From the NCBI RefSeq assembly GCF_002118315.1, contig NZ_MTSZ01000003.1, positions 186,001 through 250,000 of the forward strand: a DNA stretch of 64,000 bases. The letters run 5' to 3'. Source of the DNA: Kiloniella majae. GTDB lineage: Bacteria; Pseudomonadota; Alphaproteobacteria; Kiloniellales; Kiloniellaceae. The notes below the pieces were generated by a model. That model did not search any database and had not been told where the DNA came from. It saw nothing but the letters and a program-made list of their open reading frames with translations. Below are positions 1 to 8,748 of the stretch, in pieces. The first letter of the stretch is position 1. Every line of letters begins with the position of its first letter. The position numbers and the translations under genes were made by a program.

Positions 1-2
1 TG

Positions 3-1052
3 CAAATGCTCGGGCGTCTTTTTGACTACGTTCTCAAAAAACGTGGTGAGCGAATCACGATTGTTGGGGCAACATCAGGTGATACCGGATCCGCGGCGAT
101 TGAAGCATGTCGAGATAGGGATCAGATAGACATCTTCATTCTGCATCCTCATGGTCGTGTTTCCGAAGTGCAGCGACGCCAGATGACAACGGTAACGTCG
201 CACAACGTTATCAATGTTGCTCTTGAGGGAACATTTGATGATTGCCAGGATCACGTTAAGGCGATGTTCAATGATCAAAATTTCCGTGATTCGGTAAATC
301 TGTCTGCAGTAAATTCTATTAACTGGGCACGAATTATGTCCCAGATTGCCTATTATTTTGCCGCAGGGGTTGCCCTTGGTGCGCCGGATCGTCCGGTAGG
401 CTTTTCTGTGCCAACGGGTAATTTTGGTAATGTTTTTGCGGCCTATGCAGCGGGTAGAATGGGACTTCCGGTTTCCCAGTTAATTGTTGGCTCTAACCGC
501 AATGATATTCTCACTCGTTTCTTTGAAACAGGTTCAATGACAATGAACCCGGTTGAACCAAGCCTGTCTCCGTCGATGGATATTCAGGTTTCAAGCAATT
601 TTGAACGCTTGTTGTTTGATCTGCTCGATCAGGATGGTCAAGCTGTTGAGGCAGCGTTGACCTCGTTCCGGGAGAATGGAAACTTTGATCTGGAACCTGC
701 GCGCCATCAACGTGCACTCAGGTTGTTTGATGCCTATCGTCTGGACGACGATCAAACGCTGGCAGAAATTAAAAAGTACTATGAGCAAACGGGTGAATTG
801 TTTGATCCTCATTCTGTGATTGCGGTTGCCGCAGCTGTCGCCAAAGTACGTGATGATGTCCCTGCGATGGCGTGTATGGCAACGGCACACCCAGCTAAAT
901 TCCCTGATGCGGTTCATAAGGCTTCCGGTGTAACGCCTGAGTTGCCGGAACACATGGCAGATCTTTTTGATCGGGAAGAACAATACAAAGTTATGGAAAA
1001 TGATTTGAGTAAATTAAAAGATATGGTTCTGGCTCGTCGGAGAAACAGCTAA
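3..1052 (+). CDS. thrC: Threonine synthase, C-terminal part (5' truncated by window edge)
   Basis: PLP enzyme converting O-phosphohomoserine to threonine in the cytoplasm. The reading frame is open to the window edge and the first complete codon is Gln. The visible part begins just after the place where the family's PLP-binding lysine motif sits, so that lysine lies outside the window. Seen: ATSGDTGSAA near the start, the phosphate/PLP-binding loop region, then SVPTGNFGNVFAAY and a C-terminal MATAHPAKFPDAV motif, all typical of fold-type II threonine synthases. About 349 residues of an expected 460 or so are present. The stop lies 2 bp before the M16 peptidase start, implying cotranscription. 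The homoserine kinase gene thrB lies separately near 9 kb. Confidence 0.95.
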   Translation, partial: QMLGRLFDYVLKKRGERITIVGATSGDTGSAAIEACRDRDQIDIFILHPHGRVSEVQRRQMTTVTSHNVINVALEGTFDDCQDHVKAMFNDQNFRDSVNLSAVNSINWARIMSQIAYYFAAGVALGAPDRPVGFSVPTGNFGNVFAAYAAGRMGLPVSQLIVGSNRNDILTRFFETGSMTMNPVEPSLSPSMDIQVSSNFERLLFDLLDQDGQAVEAALTSFRENGNFDLEPARHQRALRLFDAYRLDDDQTLAEIKKYYEQTGELFDPHSVIAVAAAVAKVRDDVPAMACMATAHPAKFPDAVHKASGVTPELPEHMADLFDREEQYKVMENDLSKLKDMVLARRRNS

Positions 1053-1054
1053 TA

Positions 1055-2314
1055 ATGACGATTGAAATCTCTACGCTGTCCAACGGACTACGTGTTGCGA
1101 CTGATCGACAGGATGCAGTCGAATCTGTTTCCCTGGGGGCATGGATCGGTGTTGGTGCACGGAATGAAAGCGCTGATGTCAACGGAGTTGCCCACTTGCT
1201 TGAACACATGGTGTTCAAGGGTACGGAAAAACGTACGTCTTTTGATATTGCTGAAGAGATAGAGGCTGTTGGTGGACAATTGAATGCCTATACGTCTCGG
1301 GAAAATACAGCCTTTTATGCGAAGGTACTCAAAAACGATGTTCCGCTTGCACTGGATACAGTTGCGGATATTTTACAGAAGCCTCTTTTTGACGAAGAGG
1401 AGCTCAAAAAAGAACGTCATGTGGTCCTGCAAGAAATTGGTCAGGCAAATGATACTCCTGATGATATTGTTTTTGATCACTTTCAGGAAACGGCTTTTGC
1501 ATCTCAAGCTCTCGGGCGTCCGGTACTTGGGCGTGGAGAAATTGTTAACCGCCTGAGTGCTGATGATCTTCGCAGCTATCTTACTGGTAATTATGGTAGC
1601 GATACCATGGTGGTTTGTGCTTCTGGCAATGTTGACCACCAGACCTTTGTAAAACTCGCAGAAGAGCAGTTCAGTAATCTTGGGAAAGCTAATCTTGGTC
1701 CCTTGCCTCAGTCTGAATATACCGGGGGTGAGTTCAGAGAAGACAGAGATCTGGAGCAGGTCCATTTTCTTCTTGGTTTCAAAGGTGCTGAGTTCGCTGG
1801 GCAGGATTATTATGCAGCCAATGTTCTCTCTACTTTGTTTGGTGGGGGAATGTCTTCGCGACTATTCCAGGAAATCCGCGAAAAGCGTGGACTCGTTTAT
1901 ACGATTTATTCTTTTGCCTCCAGTTTTATGGATAATGGTCTTTTTGGCATCTATGCAGGTACCGGAGAGAAGGAAGTTAGCGAACTTGTTCCTGTGGTCT
2001 CGGATATGTTGATGGAGCTTTCTTCAACCGTTACGGAGGAAGAAATTGTCAGAGCTAGAACACAACTGAAAGCATCGATTCTGATGGGACGGGAAAGCAC
2101 GGGTGTTCGTTGTGAACAGCTCGCCCAGCAGCTCTTGATATTTGATCGCGCCATTCCGGTTGAGGAAACAGTTGCGAAAATTGATGCTGTTGATGTGGAT
2201 ATGGTTCAGGGTTTTGCTCAGCAGCTTCTGAAAAGCCCTATGACGCTTGCTGCTATGGGACCTCTTGGCAATCTGGAAAGCAAAGAACAGCTGCAAAAGA
2301 GGTTTGTTGCTTAA
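1055..2314 (+). CDS. M16 family zinc metallopeptidase (processing peptidase-like)
   Basis: 419 residues, the usual size of a one-subunit M16B peptidase related to mitochondrial processing peptidase beta. The inverted zinc motif is visible as H47-L-L-E50-H51 in AHLLEHMVFKGT, followed about 75 residues later by the expected downstream glutamate region (VVLQEIGQANDTPDD). The second half carries the family's FGGGMSSRLFQEIREKRGLVY block. It probably degrades or processes peptides in the cytoplasm; the natural substrate in bacteria is mostly unknown. It begins 2 bp after thrC and its stop overlaps the next start by one base, so the three genes form an operon. The thrC-M16-GNAT order is common in alphaproteobacteria. 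Confidence 0.93.
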   Translation: MTIEISTLSNGLRVATDRQDAVESVSLGAWIGVGARNESADVNGVAHLLEHMVFKGTEKRTSFDIAEEIEAVGGQLNAYTSRENTAFYAKVLKNDVPLALDTVADILQKPLFDEEELKKERHVVLQEIGQANDTPDDIVFDHFQETAFASQALGRPVLGRGEIVNRLSADDLRSYLTGNYGSDTMVVCASGNVDHQTFVKLAEEQFSNLGKANLGPLPQSEYTGGEFREDRDLEQVHFLLGFKGAEFAGQDYYAANVLSTLFGGGMSSRLFQEIREKRGLVYTIYSFASSFMDNGLFGIYAGTGEKEVSELVPVVSDMLMELSSTVTEEEIVRARTQLKASILMGRESTGVRCEQLAQQLLIFDRAIPVEETVAKIDAVDVDMVQGFAQQLLKSPMTLAAMGPLGNLESKEQLQKRFVA

Positions 2315-2949
2315 TGTTTCTAAGTGGGATGAGCCATTGGGATATGCGGAAATTACGCTTGATGAACGAGCGGATTTACCTGCGTGCCCCCCAGTCTGGT
2401 GACTGGAAAGAATGGGCCAACCTGCGACGGGAAAGTCGCGATTTTCTTGCCCCGTGGGAGCCGACTTGGGCAAGTGATAATCTGACCAAATCGTCTTTCC
2501 GGGATAAGCTTCGGGCATATAAATTGGATTGGCGTAGTGATGTCGGTTACACCTTTTATGCCTTTTCGCGTGACGATAATACGATGCTTGGCGGTATTAC
2601 CCTTGGGAATATTCGCCGGGGAGCTGCCTATATGGGGACGATCGGTTACTGGATGGGCGAAGCCCATGCAGGTAAGGGCTATATGACTGAAATCCTGTCA
2701 GCTCTGATTGACTATGCTTTCGATGACTTAGGGCTTCATCGTTTGGAAGCGGCCTGTCTGGAACATAATGGCCCAAGCCAGACAGTGCTGAAAAAGGTTG
2801 GTTTTCAGGAAGAGGGCAGGGCCCGAGGTTATTTGAAAATCAATGCAATCTGGCAAGATCATATAACCTTTGCTCTTTTGCAAAATGATCCTCGTTTGTC
2901 ACGCCGTGGCTGGATTAATGTCCCTCCTGTGACCCAGGTTAAGGCCTAA
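2314..2949 (+). CDS. GNAT N-acetyltransferase, RimJ/RimL-like
   Basis: 211 residues with a GNAT fold of the RimJ type: N-terminal ERIYLRAPQSGDW, then GYWMGEAHAGKGYMTEIL (acetyl-CoA pyrophosphate loop) and HRLEAACLEHNGPSQTVLKKVGF in the C-terminal half, the standard motifs for ribosomal-protein or N-terminal acetyltransferases. The start codon overlaps the M16 stop (TAATG). An internal ATG 15 bp downstream is an alternative start. The substrate cannot be read from the sequence; the RimJ role is family inference. Confidence 0.87.
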   Translation: MFLSGMSHWDMRKLRLMNERIYLRAPQSGDWKEWANLRRESRDFLAPWEPTWASDNLTKSSFRDKLRAYKLDWRSDVGYTFYAFSRDDNTMLGGITLGNIRRGAAYMGTIGYWMGEAHAGKGYMTEILSALIDYAFDDLGLHRLEAACLEHNGPSQTVLKKVGFQEEGRARGYLKINAIWQDHITFALLQNDPRLSRRGWINVPPVTQVKA

Positions 2950-2968
2950 AGTTGGGTTCTTATCCGTT

Positions 2969-3541
2969 TTAGGCGTGCCCTGCTTCGCCGGATAATAGGG
3001 CGGGGTCGATGCCGATTTTGGACATAGCGAGATTCCATTTGTCCATCATGTTTGATCCAAAAAGTATTTCATCATCCTGATCGGCAACTAGCCACCCATT
3101 TTGGTGTAATTCGTCATTAAGTTGCCCGGGTCCCCAGCCCGCATATCCAAGTGCCAATAAGCTCTTTTCTGGGCCTTTGTTATTGGCGATATCGTTCAGG
3201 ATATCAATTGTCGCTGTCATTGAGATTGTCTCGGCCACGATCATGGTACCGTCTTGTTGATAATCATTGCTATGCAAAACAAAACCACGACCAGATTCAA
3301 CAGGACCACCAAAGTGTACCTTGATCTGTGAAGAAGACGCTGTGGGTGTTATTTCCAGTTGTTCGAGAAGCTCGACGAAAGAAAAGCTTTCAATAAGTTG
3401 ATTAACAACGAGACCCATCGCGCCATCTTCATTGTGGGCGCAGATATATATGACCGATTTTACAAAGCGTGAATCTGTCATCTGTGGCATGGCTATCAGT
3501 AACTTACCGGTCAAATAACCGTTACTCTGAAAGCTTGTCAT
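2969..3541 (-). CDS. YqgE/AlgH family protein (UPF0301)
   Basis: 190 residues, matching the UPF0301 family length and its landmarks: N-terminal GKLLIAMPQMTDSRFVKSVIYICAHNEDGAMGLVVNQ, then VHFGGPVESGRGFVLH and a C-terminal LALGYAGWGPGQLNDEL. The family is widespread and compact; AlgH was first linked to alginate regulation in Pseudomonas, but its biochemical role is unclear. It is convergent with the GNAT gene, 19 bp away, and divergent from the disulfide reductase gene across a 214 bp AT-rich gap. Confidence 0.93.
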   Translation of the reverse strand: MTSFQSNGYLTGKLLIAMPQMTDSRFVKSVIYICAHNEDGAMGLVVNQLIESFSFVELLEQLEITPTASSSQIKVHFGGPVESGRGFVLHSNDYQQDGTMIVAETISMTATIDILNDIANNKGPEKSLLALGYAGWGPGQLNDELHQNGWLVADQDDEILFGSNMMDKWNLAMSKIGIDPALLSGEAGHA

Positions 3542-3755
3542 TGATATTTCATCCCTCCTGAGCAGATATTGAGATGTTGATGGTTATGTTGCCTCAAGGT
3601 CTTGTTGCGATTATAAGCCGAGGCATTCCGCCACATCGTCATAATTATTATATACTATATAGATTTACATCTTAATATTTATACAAGAGCAAATCTAAAA
3701 GAGAAAACACAGCATCGGTTTTATAATGTTGGTTCAAGTTAGAAATTAGGGACAC

Positions 3756-5870
3756 ATGCATTTTTTACGAGAAAAGATAAACAACAATCTGTGCAGGGTT
3801 CTGCAGGGAACATTTTTTGTTTTTTTTGCATTGTTTTCGGTGCCCTTCACAGCTCAAGGATCTTCTTCACCTTGGATTGAAGAAGAATTTTCTCGTGTCC
3901 GTTTGGTCACAGGGCAGGAAACGCTTGGTGATGCTGGGAAGGTGATGCTTGGCCTCCAATTTGAGCTAAAAGAAGGCTGGAAGACCTACTGGCGGTCACC
4001 GGGTGATGCCGGGTTTCCCGTTTCTCTTGATCTAGCCGGAAGTGAGAATCTGAAATCCTGGCAGTTTTATTGGCCGGTTCCTCATCGTTTTACGCTCTTT
4101 GGTTTGCAGACATTTGGCTACAGTAAAGAAGTTGTTTTTCCATTCGAAATTCAGGCAAATGATCCACAGCAGGATGTTACTTTACGGGGCACGGCGAGCT
4201 ATTTGCTCTGCAAAGAAATATGTATTCCTTTTGATGCCGAAGTGACTATACGTCTTCCGGCCGGAGAAGCATTCCCTTCTCTGGAAGCGGGTATTGTCGA
4301 TGCATATGTTCGCCAAGTGCCGGGGCTTGGTGCCGAAGCCGGTTTAGATATTACGGACAGTTTCCTTGACGGCGAAGGTGAAGATCTGGTTCTCAAAGTT
4401 TATAGTTCAACTAAGGAGCAAGGCTTCCAAAAACCGGATGTTATTGTTGAGGGGCCACCGGGCTTTTCTTTCTCTGCACCTGAAGTTGTTATCCTTGAAG
4501 ATGGTTCCAAGGCAGAATTCACCATTCCGGTTTCAACCTACAAGGAAACCAAAGGAGTTCTGGAAGGCAAGCAAATTACGCTATCTCTTGTTGATGGGAC
4601 AAAGGGCGTAGAATTTAAAACTGTCTCCAGATACAAAGATATTCCAGTCGGAACAAGTCTCGGAGTTTTGGCATTTTTACCAATTCTTGGTTTAGCTCTT
4701 TTAGGGGGCTTTATTCTGAACCTAATGCCGTGCGTTTTACCGGTCTTGTCCTTGAAGTTGATGTCGGTGATCAGGCATGAAGACGGCGATGATCAAGGCG
4801 TTCGCAGAAGCTTTATCGCAACAAGTCTTGGCATTTTAACTTCCTTCTGGATTTTGGCTGCGGCAGCATCTCTTTTGAAAGTGGCAGGTTTCTCTGTGGG
4901 CTGGGGCATACAGTTTCAACAACCCCTGTTTCTTATCGCTATGAGCGGGATTGTTTCATTGTTTGCAGCAAACCTTTTTGGCTGGTTTGAGTTCGTCGCA
5001 CCGGGTGGGATGATGAACCGTGCCGTGAGCGCAAGTGAAAAGCAGGGGAGCGGAGGAGATTTTCTCAAGGGAATGTTTGCCACGCTTTTGGCGACCCCTT
5101 GTTCCGCGCCATTTTTGGGAACAGCAGTAGGCTTTGCTTTAGCGCGAGGGACGTGGGAAATCTTTGCGATTTTTACCTTCCTGGGTATTGGTATGTCGCT
5201 ACCTTATTTGGCCGTAGCAGCGAAACCAAAGCTTGCGATGTTTCTCCCTAAACCGGGAATCTGGATGATTTGGCTGAAAAGTTCCCTTGGGTTGCTTTTG
5301 TTAGGGACTGTCGCTTGGCTTTTGTCCGTCCTTTTTGTTCAGATGGGCTGGCTGGCAACAACCCTTGTCGCCGGCCTTTTAGCTTTGGGTATGGCTATTT
5401 TGGCCATTAAATCCCTAACAATTGGAAAGCGGGCTTTAGCTGTTGTTTTCTTGGCGATCCTTTCTCTGGCGGTTCCTTATAAATTTTCTGTCTCTTCAGA
5501 AAATGTATCTCTTTCGGATTATTGGATACCGTTTGCTCAGCAGCAGATAGCAGGAGAAGTAGGTAGCGGTAGAATTGTTTTTGTCGACGTTACTGCTGAC
5601 TGGTGTATTACTTGCCAGGTAAATAAAAAACTTGTGTTGGAACAGGATGAAATACAGTCCCTGTTACAACAGGAAAATGTTGTGCCAATGCAGGCTGACT
5701 GGACACTGCCAAGCGATACAATTACGGCGTATCTGGAAAGCTACAATCGTTATGGAATTCCCTTTAATATTATCTATGGTCCCGGCGCACCTGACGGGAT
5801 AGTGTTATCAGAACTTTTGACCATTGATGAAGTTTTAAGTGCTTTTGAACAGGCATCCGGAAAACAGTGA
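3756..5870 (+). CDS. ScsB/DsbD-type membrane thiol:disulfide reductase
   Basis: 704 residues. A signal peptide (about 1-35) leads to a periplasmic N-terminal domain with the cysteine pair C152/C156 (LLCKEICIPF). A multi-span DsbD core begins near residue 305 and has the buried cysteines C326 (MPCVLPVLSLK) and C449 (TPCSAPF). A C-terminal periplasmic thioredoxin domain carries C617-I-T-C620 (DWCITCQ). All six electron-relay cysteines of the family are present. It should carry electrons from cytoplasmic thioredoxin to periplasmic partners. The large N-terminal domain resembles ScsB rather than E. coli DsbD. A peroxiredoxin gene follows at once; periplasmic reductase relays feeding peroxide-reducing partners are known for the ScsB family, but a direct link here is inference, since the peroxiredoxin has no signal peptide. 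Confidence 0.92.
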   Translation: MHFLREKINNNLCRVLQGTFFVFFALFSVPFTAQGSSSPWIEEEFSRVRLVTGQETLGDAGKVMLGLQFELKEGWKTYWRSPGDAGFPVSLDLAGSENLKSWQFYWPVPHRFTLFGLQTFGYSKEVVFPFEIQANDPQQDVTLRGTASYLLCKEICIPFDAEVTIRLPAGEAFPSLEAGIVDAYVRQVPGLGAEAGLDITDSFLDGEGEDLVLKVYSSTKEQGFQKPDVIVEGPPGFSFSAPEVVILEDGSKAEFTIPVSTYKETKGVLEGKQITLSLVDGTKGVEFKTVSRYKDIPVGTSLGVLAFLPILGLALLGGFILNLMPCVLPVLSLKLMSVIRHEDGDDQGVRRSFIATSLGILTSFWILAAAASLLKVAGFSVGWGIQFQQPLFLIAMSGIVSLFAANLFGWFEFVAPGGMMNRAVSASEKQGSGGDFLKGMFATLLATPCSAPFLGTAVGFALARGTWEIFAIFTFLGIGMSLPYLAVAAKPKLAMFLPKPGIWMIWLKSSLGLLLLGTVAWLLSVLFVQMGWLATTLVAGLLALGMAILAIKSLTIGKRALAVVFLAILSLAVPYKFSVSSENVSLSDYWIPFAQQQIAGEVGSGRIVFVDVTADWCITCQVNKKLVLEQDEIQSLLQQENVVPMQADWTLPSDTITAYLESYNRYGIPFNIIYGPGAPDGIVLSELLTIDEVLSAFEQASGKQ

Positions 5871-5907
5871 TCTGGAAAATAAACTTAACCTATTGATTGG
5901 AAATAAC

Positions 5908-6390
5908 ATGACGATTTCAGTTGGGGATAAAGTTCCTTCGGCGTCCGTATGGAATAAGAATGCGGATGGTATCGACAAGATTGATTTTGCAGAGTTCTGT
6001 GCGGGTAAAACAGTTGCTTTTTTTGCGGTTCCAGGTGCTTTCACACCAACCTGCCAAGAACAACATTTCCCAAGCTATAAAGAGAACGCGCAAAAATTAC
6101 GTGACCAAGGTGTCGATGTTATTGCCTGTATGTCCGTCAATGATCCCTTTGTTATGAAAGCCTGGGGGGATTTGCTTGACCCAGAGGGGGACATCATGAT
6201 GTTGGCTGATGGATTGGGTGAACTCGCAAATGGTGTCGGGTTAACCATTGATGCGTCTGGTGTCGGTCTTGGGCAGCGTGCCGCCAGATTTTCCATGCTG
6301 ATTAAGGATGGTGTTGTCGCGTCGCTTCACGTTGAAGAAGCTGGTGCTTATGAAGCATCTGCAGCAGAGGTTATGTTAAAAGATCTCTAA
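5908..6390 (+). CDS. Peroxiredoxin (Prx5/AhpE-like, 1-Cys or atypical 2-Cys)
   Basis: 160 residues from the ATG at 5908, which is preceded by GGAA and gives the family N-terminus (MTISVGDKVPS). An upstream in-frame extension overlaps the previous gene and has no homologous content. Peroxidatic cysteine C49 sits in PGAFTPTCQEQHFP, the Prx5 signature. C31 is a possible second cysteine, but its position does not match a standard resolving site. It reduces hydrogen peroxide and organic peroxides using glutathione/glutaredoxin or thioredoxin. It starts 37 bp after the disulfide reductase gene, so probably the same operon. Its stop overlaps the stop of the convergent DUF1194 gene. Confidence 0.93.
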   Translation: MTISVGDKVPSASVWNKNADGIDKIDFAEFCAGKTVAFFAVPGAFTPTCQEQHFPSYKENAQKLRDQGVDVIACMSVNDPFVMKAWGDLLDPEGDIMMLADGLGELANGVGLTIDASGVGLGQRAARFSMLIKDGVVASLHVEEAGAYEASAAEVMLKDL

Positions 6391-7115
6391 AAAGTATTTT
6401 GGACAATGGGCAGGGGCGCTATTTCTCGGACGAGTTTTTTCTGGATAGCATATTCGTATGCTTCGTAGGAATTTGCTTTTATGACAAAGCTTCCCTGTCC
6501 GCCGATCACAGCATTTCGAAAGTAGTGGTGCAGGGTCGGGGTTTCGTTGATGATTGCGAGACCATTGACCGTTACACCTTTTTTTATGGCGACATCCCGC
6601 AGGAAGTGGGCGGGTACACCATCATTATTTCGCCCATCCCCAGATATATCCAAGACCTTTCTGTAAGAACGATAGGGGGAGTTGCTGAACATATGGAGTG
6701 ATTTGGCAATAACTGCTGAGATCGACGTTGGCCCAAGAGCCACATGCCTAGGCAGTCGGCGAATTCGTTCAGAAAGATTGGTAACGGAGCTGGGGGAGCC
6801 TATCGCAGTCCAGGGAATTGAGACAATCTGGTTATTGGTTCCTGACCATTGAATTAAAGCAATTGATATTTTCTTATAATGCCCAGCCTGTATTGCTACA
6901 TTTACGGCGGGTGAGCGCAGGGCACGTGCCAGACCGTTCATCTGCAGTTGGTATTCTGCATCACTGACACTGTAGGAGCAGTCCACAGCCAGTATAAGCT
7001 CCATATCTACGGCCAGACCTTCAGCATGGGTGGCACTCATATTGCCTGTCGTTACCATGAAAGTCATGAGTAACATTTTTTTTAAATAGAGGAATTTTGT
7101 CCGAGCTTTTCTCAA
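6387..7115 (-). CDS. DUF1194 secreted VWA-like protein
   Basis: 242 residues. The N-terminus is a signal peptide (basic n-region, hydrophobic MLLMTFMVTTG, cleavage after AHA or nearby). The mature protein starts ELILAVDCSYSVSDAEYQLQ, a MIDAS-like D-x-S-x-S motif, and later has LDISGDGRNNDG, as in DUF1194 proteins, which have a von Willebrand A-like fold. The start is TTG with AGAGG about 11 bp upstream; the next ATG (7076) would lose the basic n-region. Function is unknown; a metal-dependent protein-protein adhesion role in the periplasm is plausible. The stop overlaps that of the peroxiredoxin gene. Confidence 0.86.
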   Translation of the reverse strand: MRKARTKFLYLKKMLLMTFMVTTGNMSATHAEGLAVDMELILAVDCSYSVSDAEYQLQMNGLARALRSPAVNVAIQAGHYKKISIALIQWSGTNNQIVSIPWTAIGSPSSVTNLSERIRRLPRHVALGPTSISAVIAKSLHMFSNSPYRSYRKVLDISGDGRNNDGVPAHFLRDVAIKKGVTVNGLAIINETPTLHHYFRNAVIGGQGSFVIKANSYEAYEYAIQKKLVREIAPLPIVQNTF

Positions 7116-7462
7116 GTTTATATGGACCTCTTATGAGAGCGTTTTTACATCTTAGCTCAAAACAAAGTTTCATGTCTCTTTTTGTTTTCGTGTGCATGAA
7201 GTTTGGTTTTCGACTCTAAAGAGACAGAATTTTTATCCAAAGTAACTCTGATCACGTTCGTTTTTACGAATCCTCCAAGTCACTGAAAAATAATTTATTT
7301 TATAGGCAATGTACAAATTAGCTAAAATTTTATTAAAATGTAAGGTGGTTTGAATACGTAAATTATTGATTTTTTTCGCTAATAGGCTCAAAATAACGGG
7401 AATAGTATTGGTGCACTGCGCAGGTATGCGCGTAACACTCTCTAAGTATTGGAGACGGTCAA
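7116..7462. other. Intergenic region upstream of flagellin (347 bp)
   Basis: AT-rich divergent gap between the DUF1194 gene and the flagellin gene. Apart from the sigma-28-like element reported separately and a GGAGA ribosome site at 7451-7455, no gene or strong hairpin is visible. A sigma-54 GG-N10-GC element was looked for and not found. Confidence 0.6.
7359..7385 (+). promoter_or_regulatory. Possible sigma-28 (flagellar) promoter of flagellin
   Basis: TAAATTAT, an 11-base spacer, then GCTAATAG. This fits the TAAA...N11...GCCGATAA layout only partly: the -35 is good and the -10 matches 5 of 8. It would place the transcript start about 70 bases before the flagellin start. The call rests on position and spacing and is weak. 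Confidence 0.3.
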
Positions 7463-8266
7463 ATGCCTACCGTTAATGGCGCGTCGATTAATGCGGCGTC
7501 ACTGCAAAATTCACGTTTGCAGGAAAATAGTATCAACAAACTTGCTAGTGGGTCGAATATTCCAAGAGCTTCCGATGCGGCGGCTTCATTGGCGATTTCG
7601 ACTGTTTTGCAATCAGACACTGTTGTTCTCAATCAAAATGCAGCAACAGCAGCGCAAGGGGCCAGTATTGGTCAAATCGCTGATGGCGGACTTGCCAGAA
7701 TTTCTGATGGTTTAATGAGGATGAAAGAGCTTGCCGCGCAAGCTTTAGGTGGGACGCAAGATCCTGCCAGTCTTCAAGCGATAAATGCAGAATTCGTTCA
7801 GATTAGAGATGAAGTTTCTGAGATTGCAAACCAGACCACGTTCAATGGTCGAGGACTCTTGGATAATACCGATAGTTCTGATTTTCTTGTTGGAACAGAT
7901 GTCGGCGACACAATTTCTCTTGATGGTGTCGATGTCACGGGTACAGCTTTGGGAATATCTGGGTTAACTGTAGATAGTGCCGCTAATGCGACGACAGCCA
8001 TTGGTGCTATCGATAGCGCGATCAATCAGGTGAGTAATGCCAGAGCAGAAGTTGGGGCAACAGTCTCACGTTTTGAAGTTGCGGGTGAAAATATTGCGAG
8101 CCAAATTGAGAACGTGTCTGCTGCGAATTCAGCCTTGGCTGATGCGGATATTGCTGCACAGGTTACTAGCTTAGTCACCTCAAAGGTGCTGAACGAAGCC
8201 GAGCTGGCAATGCAAGCGCAAGCCAATAAAAATCCTCAGGCTTTGCTGAAGATTTTAGAAAACTAG
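7463..8266 (+). CDS. Flagellin, short
   Basis: 267 residues, carrying essentially only the conserved D0/D1 parts. The N-terminal helix region shows INKLASGSNIPRASDAAASLAIS. The C-terminal helix region shows NSALADADIAAQVTSLVTSKVLNEAELAMQ, with the usual aromatic-free LLKILEN end. The centre (about residues 130-190) is a short beta-rich stretch in place of a large variable D2/D3 domain. It is the secreted filament subunit, exported by the flagellar type III apparatus without a signal peptide. GGAGA lies 7 bp before the ATG. It stands alone, with no flagellar structural or chaperone genes within the window, so it is either an isolated main flagellin or one of several copies. Confidence 0.93.
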   Translation: MPTVNGASINAASLQNSRLQENSINKLASGSNIPRASDAAASLAISTVLQSDTVVLNQNAATAAQGASIGQIADGGLARISDGLMRMKELAAQALGGTQDPASLQAINAEFVQIRDEVSEIANQTTFNGRGLLDNTDSSDFLVGTDVGDTISLDGVDVTGTALGISGLTVDSAANATTAIGAIDSAINQVSNARAEVGATVSRFEVAGENIASQIENVSAANSALADADIAAQVTSLVTSKVLNEAELAMQAQANKNPQALLKILEN

Positions 8267-8292
8267 AATCGGTTTTCTTACTGCATTTCCAT

Positions 8293-8328
8293 AAAGGCAT
8301 GGTCTTACTTGTATTCGGCCATGCCTTT
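8293..8328 (+). terminator. Hairpin after flagellin
   Basis: Perfect 10-bp stem AAAGGCATGG / CCATGCCTTT with a 16-base loop followed by a short T stretch. It overlaps the last codons of the convergent rnhA gene. Likely flagellin transcript end, but the loop is long and the T run short. Confidence 0.45.
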
Positions 8329-8748
8329 TCGTGCGAGTTCATCTGCGCGTTCGTTTTCTGGGTGTCCAGCATGACCTTTAACCCATCGCCACTCCACGTC
8401 ATGAGGTTTCAGGGCTGCAACTAAATCCTGCCAAAGCTCTGCGTTTTTAACGGGCTTCTTATTCGCTGTTTTCCAACCGTTCTTTTGCCAGTTAAAAATC
8501 CACTTTGTAATACCGTCTTTCACATAGACGCTGTCGGTTGTCAGAATGATGTAAGATGGTTTTTTTAGGGCGTTTAGTGCGGATATTGCTCCTTGAAGCT
8601 CCATGCGATTGTTCGTGGTTTCTGCTTCGCCACCGCAAAGTTCTTTTTCATTATCCTTGTATCTTAGTAACGCTCCCCACCCCCCGGGGCCGGGGTTACC
8701 TGAACAGGCGCCATCTGTAAAAATTTCAACAGGAGTTCTTTGATTCAT
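8305..8748 (-). CDS. rnhA: Ribonuclease HI
   Basis: 147 residues, the standard length. The catalytic carboxylates are all visible: D12 (IFTDGAC), E50 (NNRMELQG), D72 (LTTDSVYV) and D136 (ERADELAR), plus H126 in VKGHAGH. It hydrolyses the RNA strand of RNA-DNA hybrids in the cytoplasm, for primer and R-loop removal. Its ATG overlaps the thrB stop by 4 bp, so it is translated from the ispH-thrB-rnhA transcript, a common alphaproteobacterial arrangement. Confidence 0.97.
   Translation of the reverse strand: MNQRTPVEIFTDGACSGNPGPGGWGALLRYKDNEKELCGGEAETTNNRMELQGAISALNALKKPSYIILTTDSVYVKDGITKWIFNWQKNGWKTANKKPVKNAELWQDLVAALKPHDVEWRWVKGHAGHPENERADELARKGMAEYK

Noticed and set aside
7380-7462. Possible sigma-54 promoter before flagellin (GGTGCACTGCGCAGG area)
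   Set aside because: No GG-N10-GC spacing could be made to fit.
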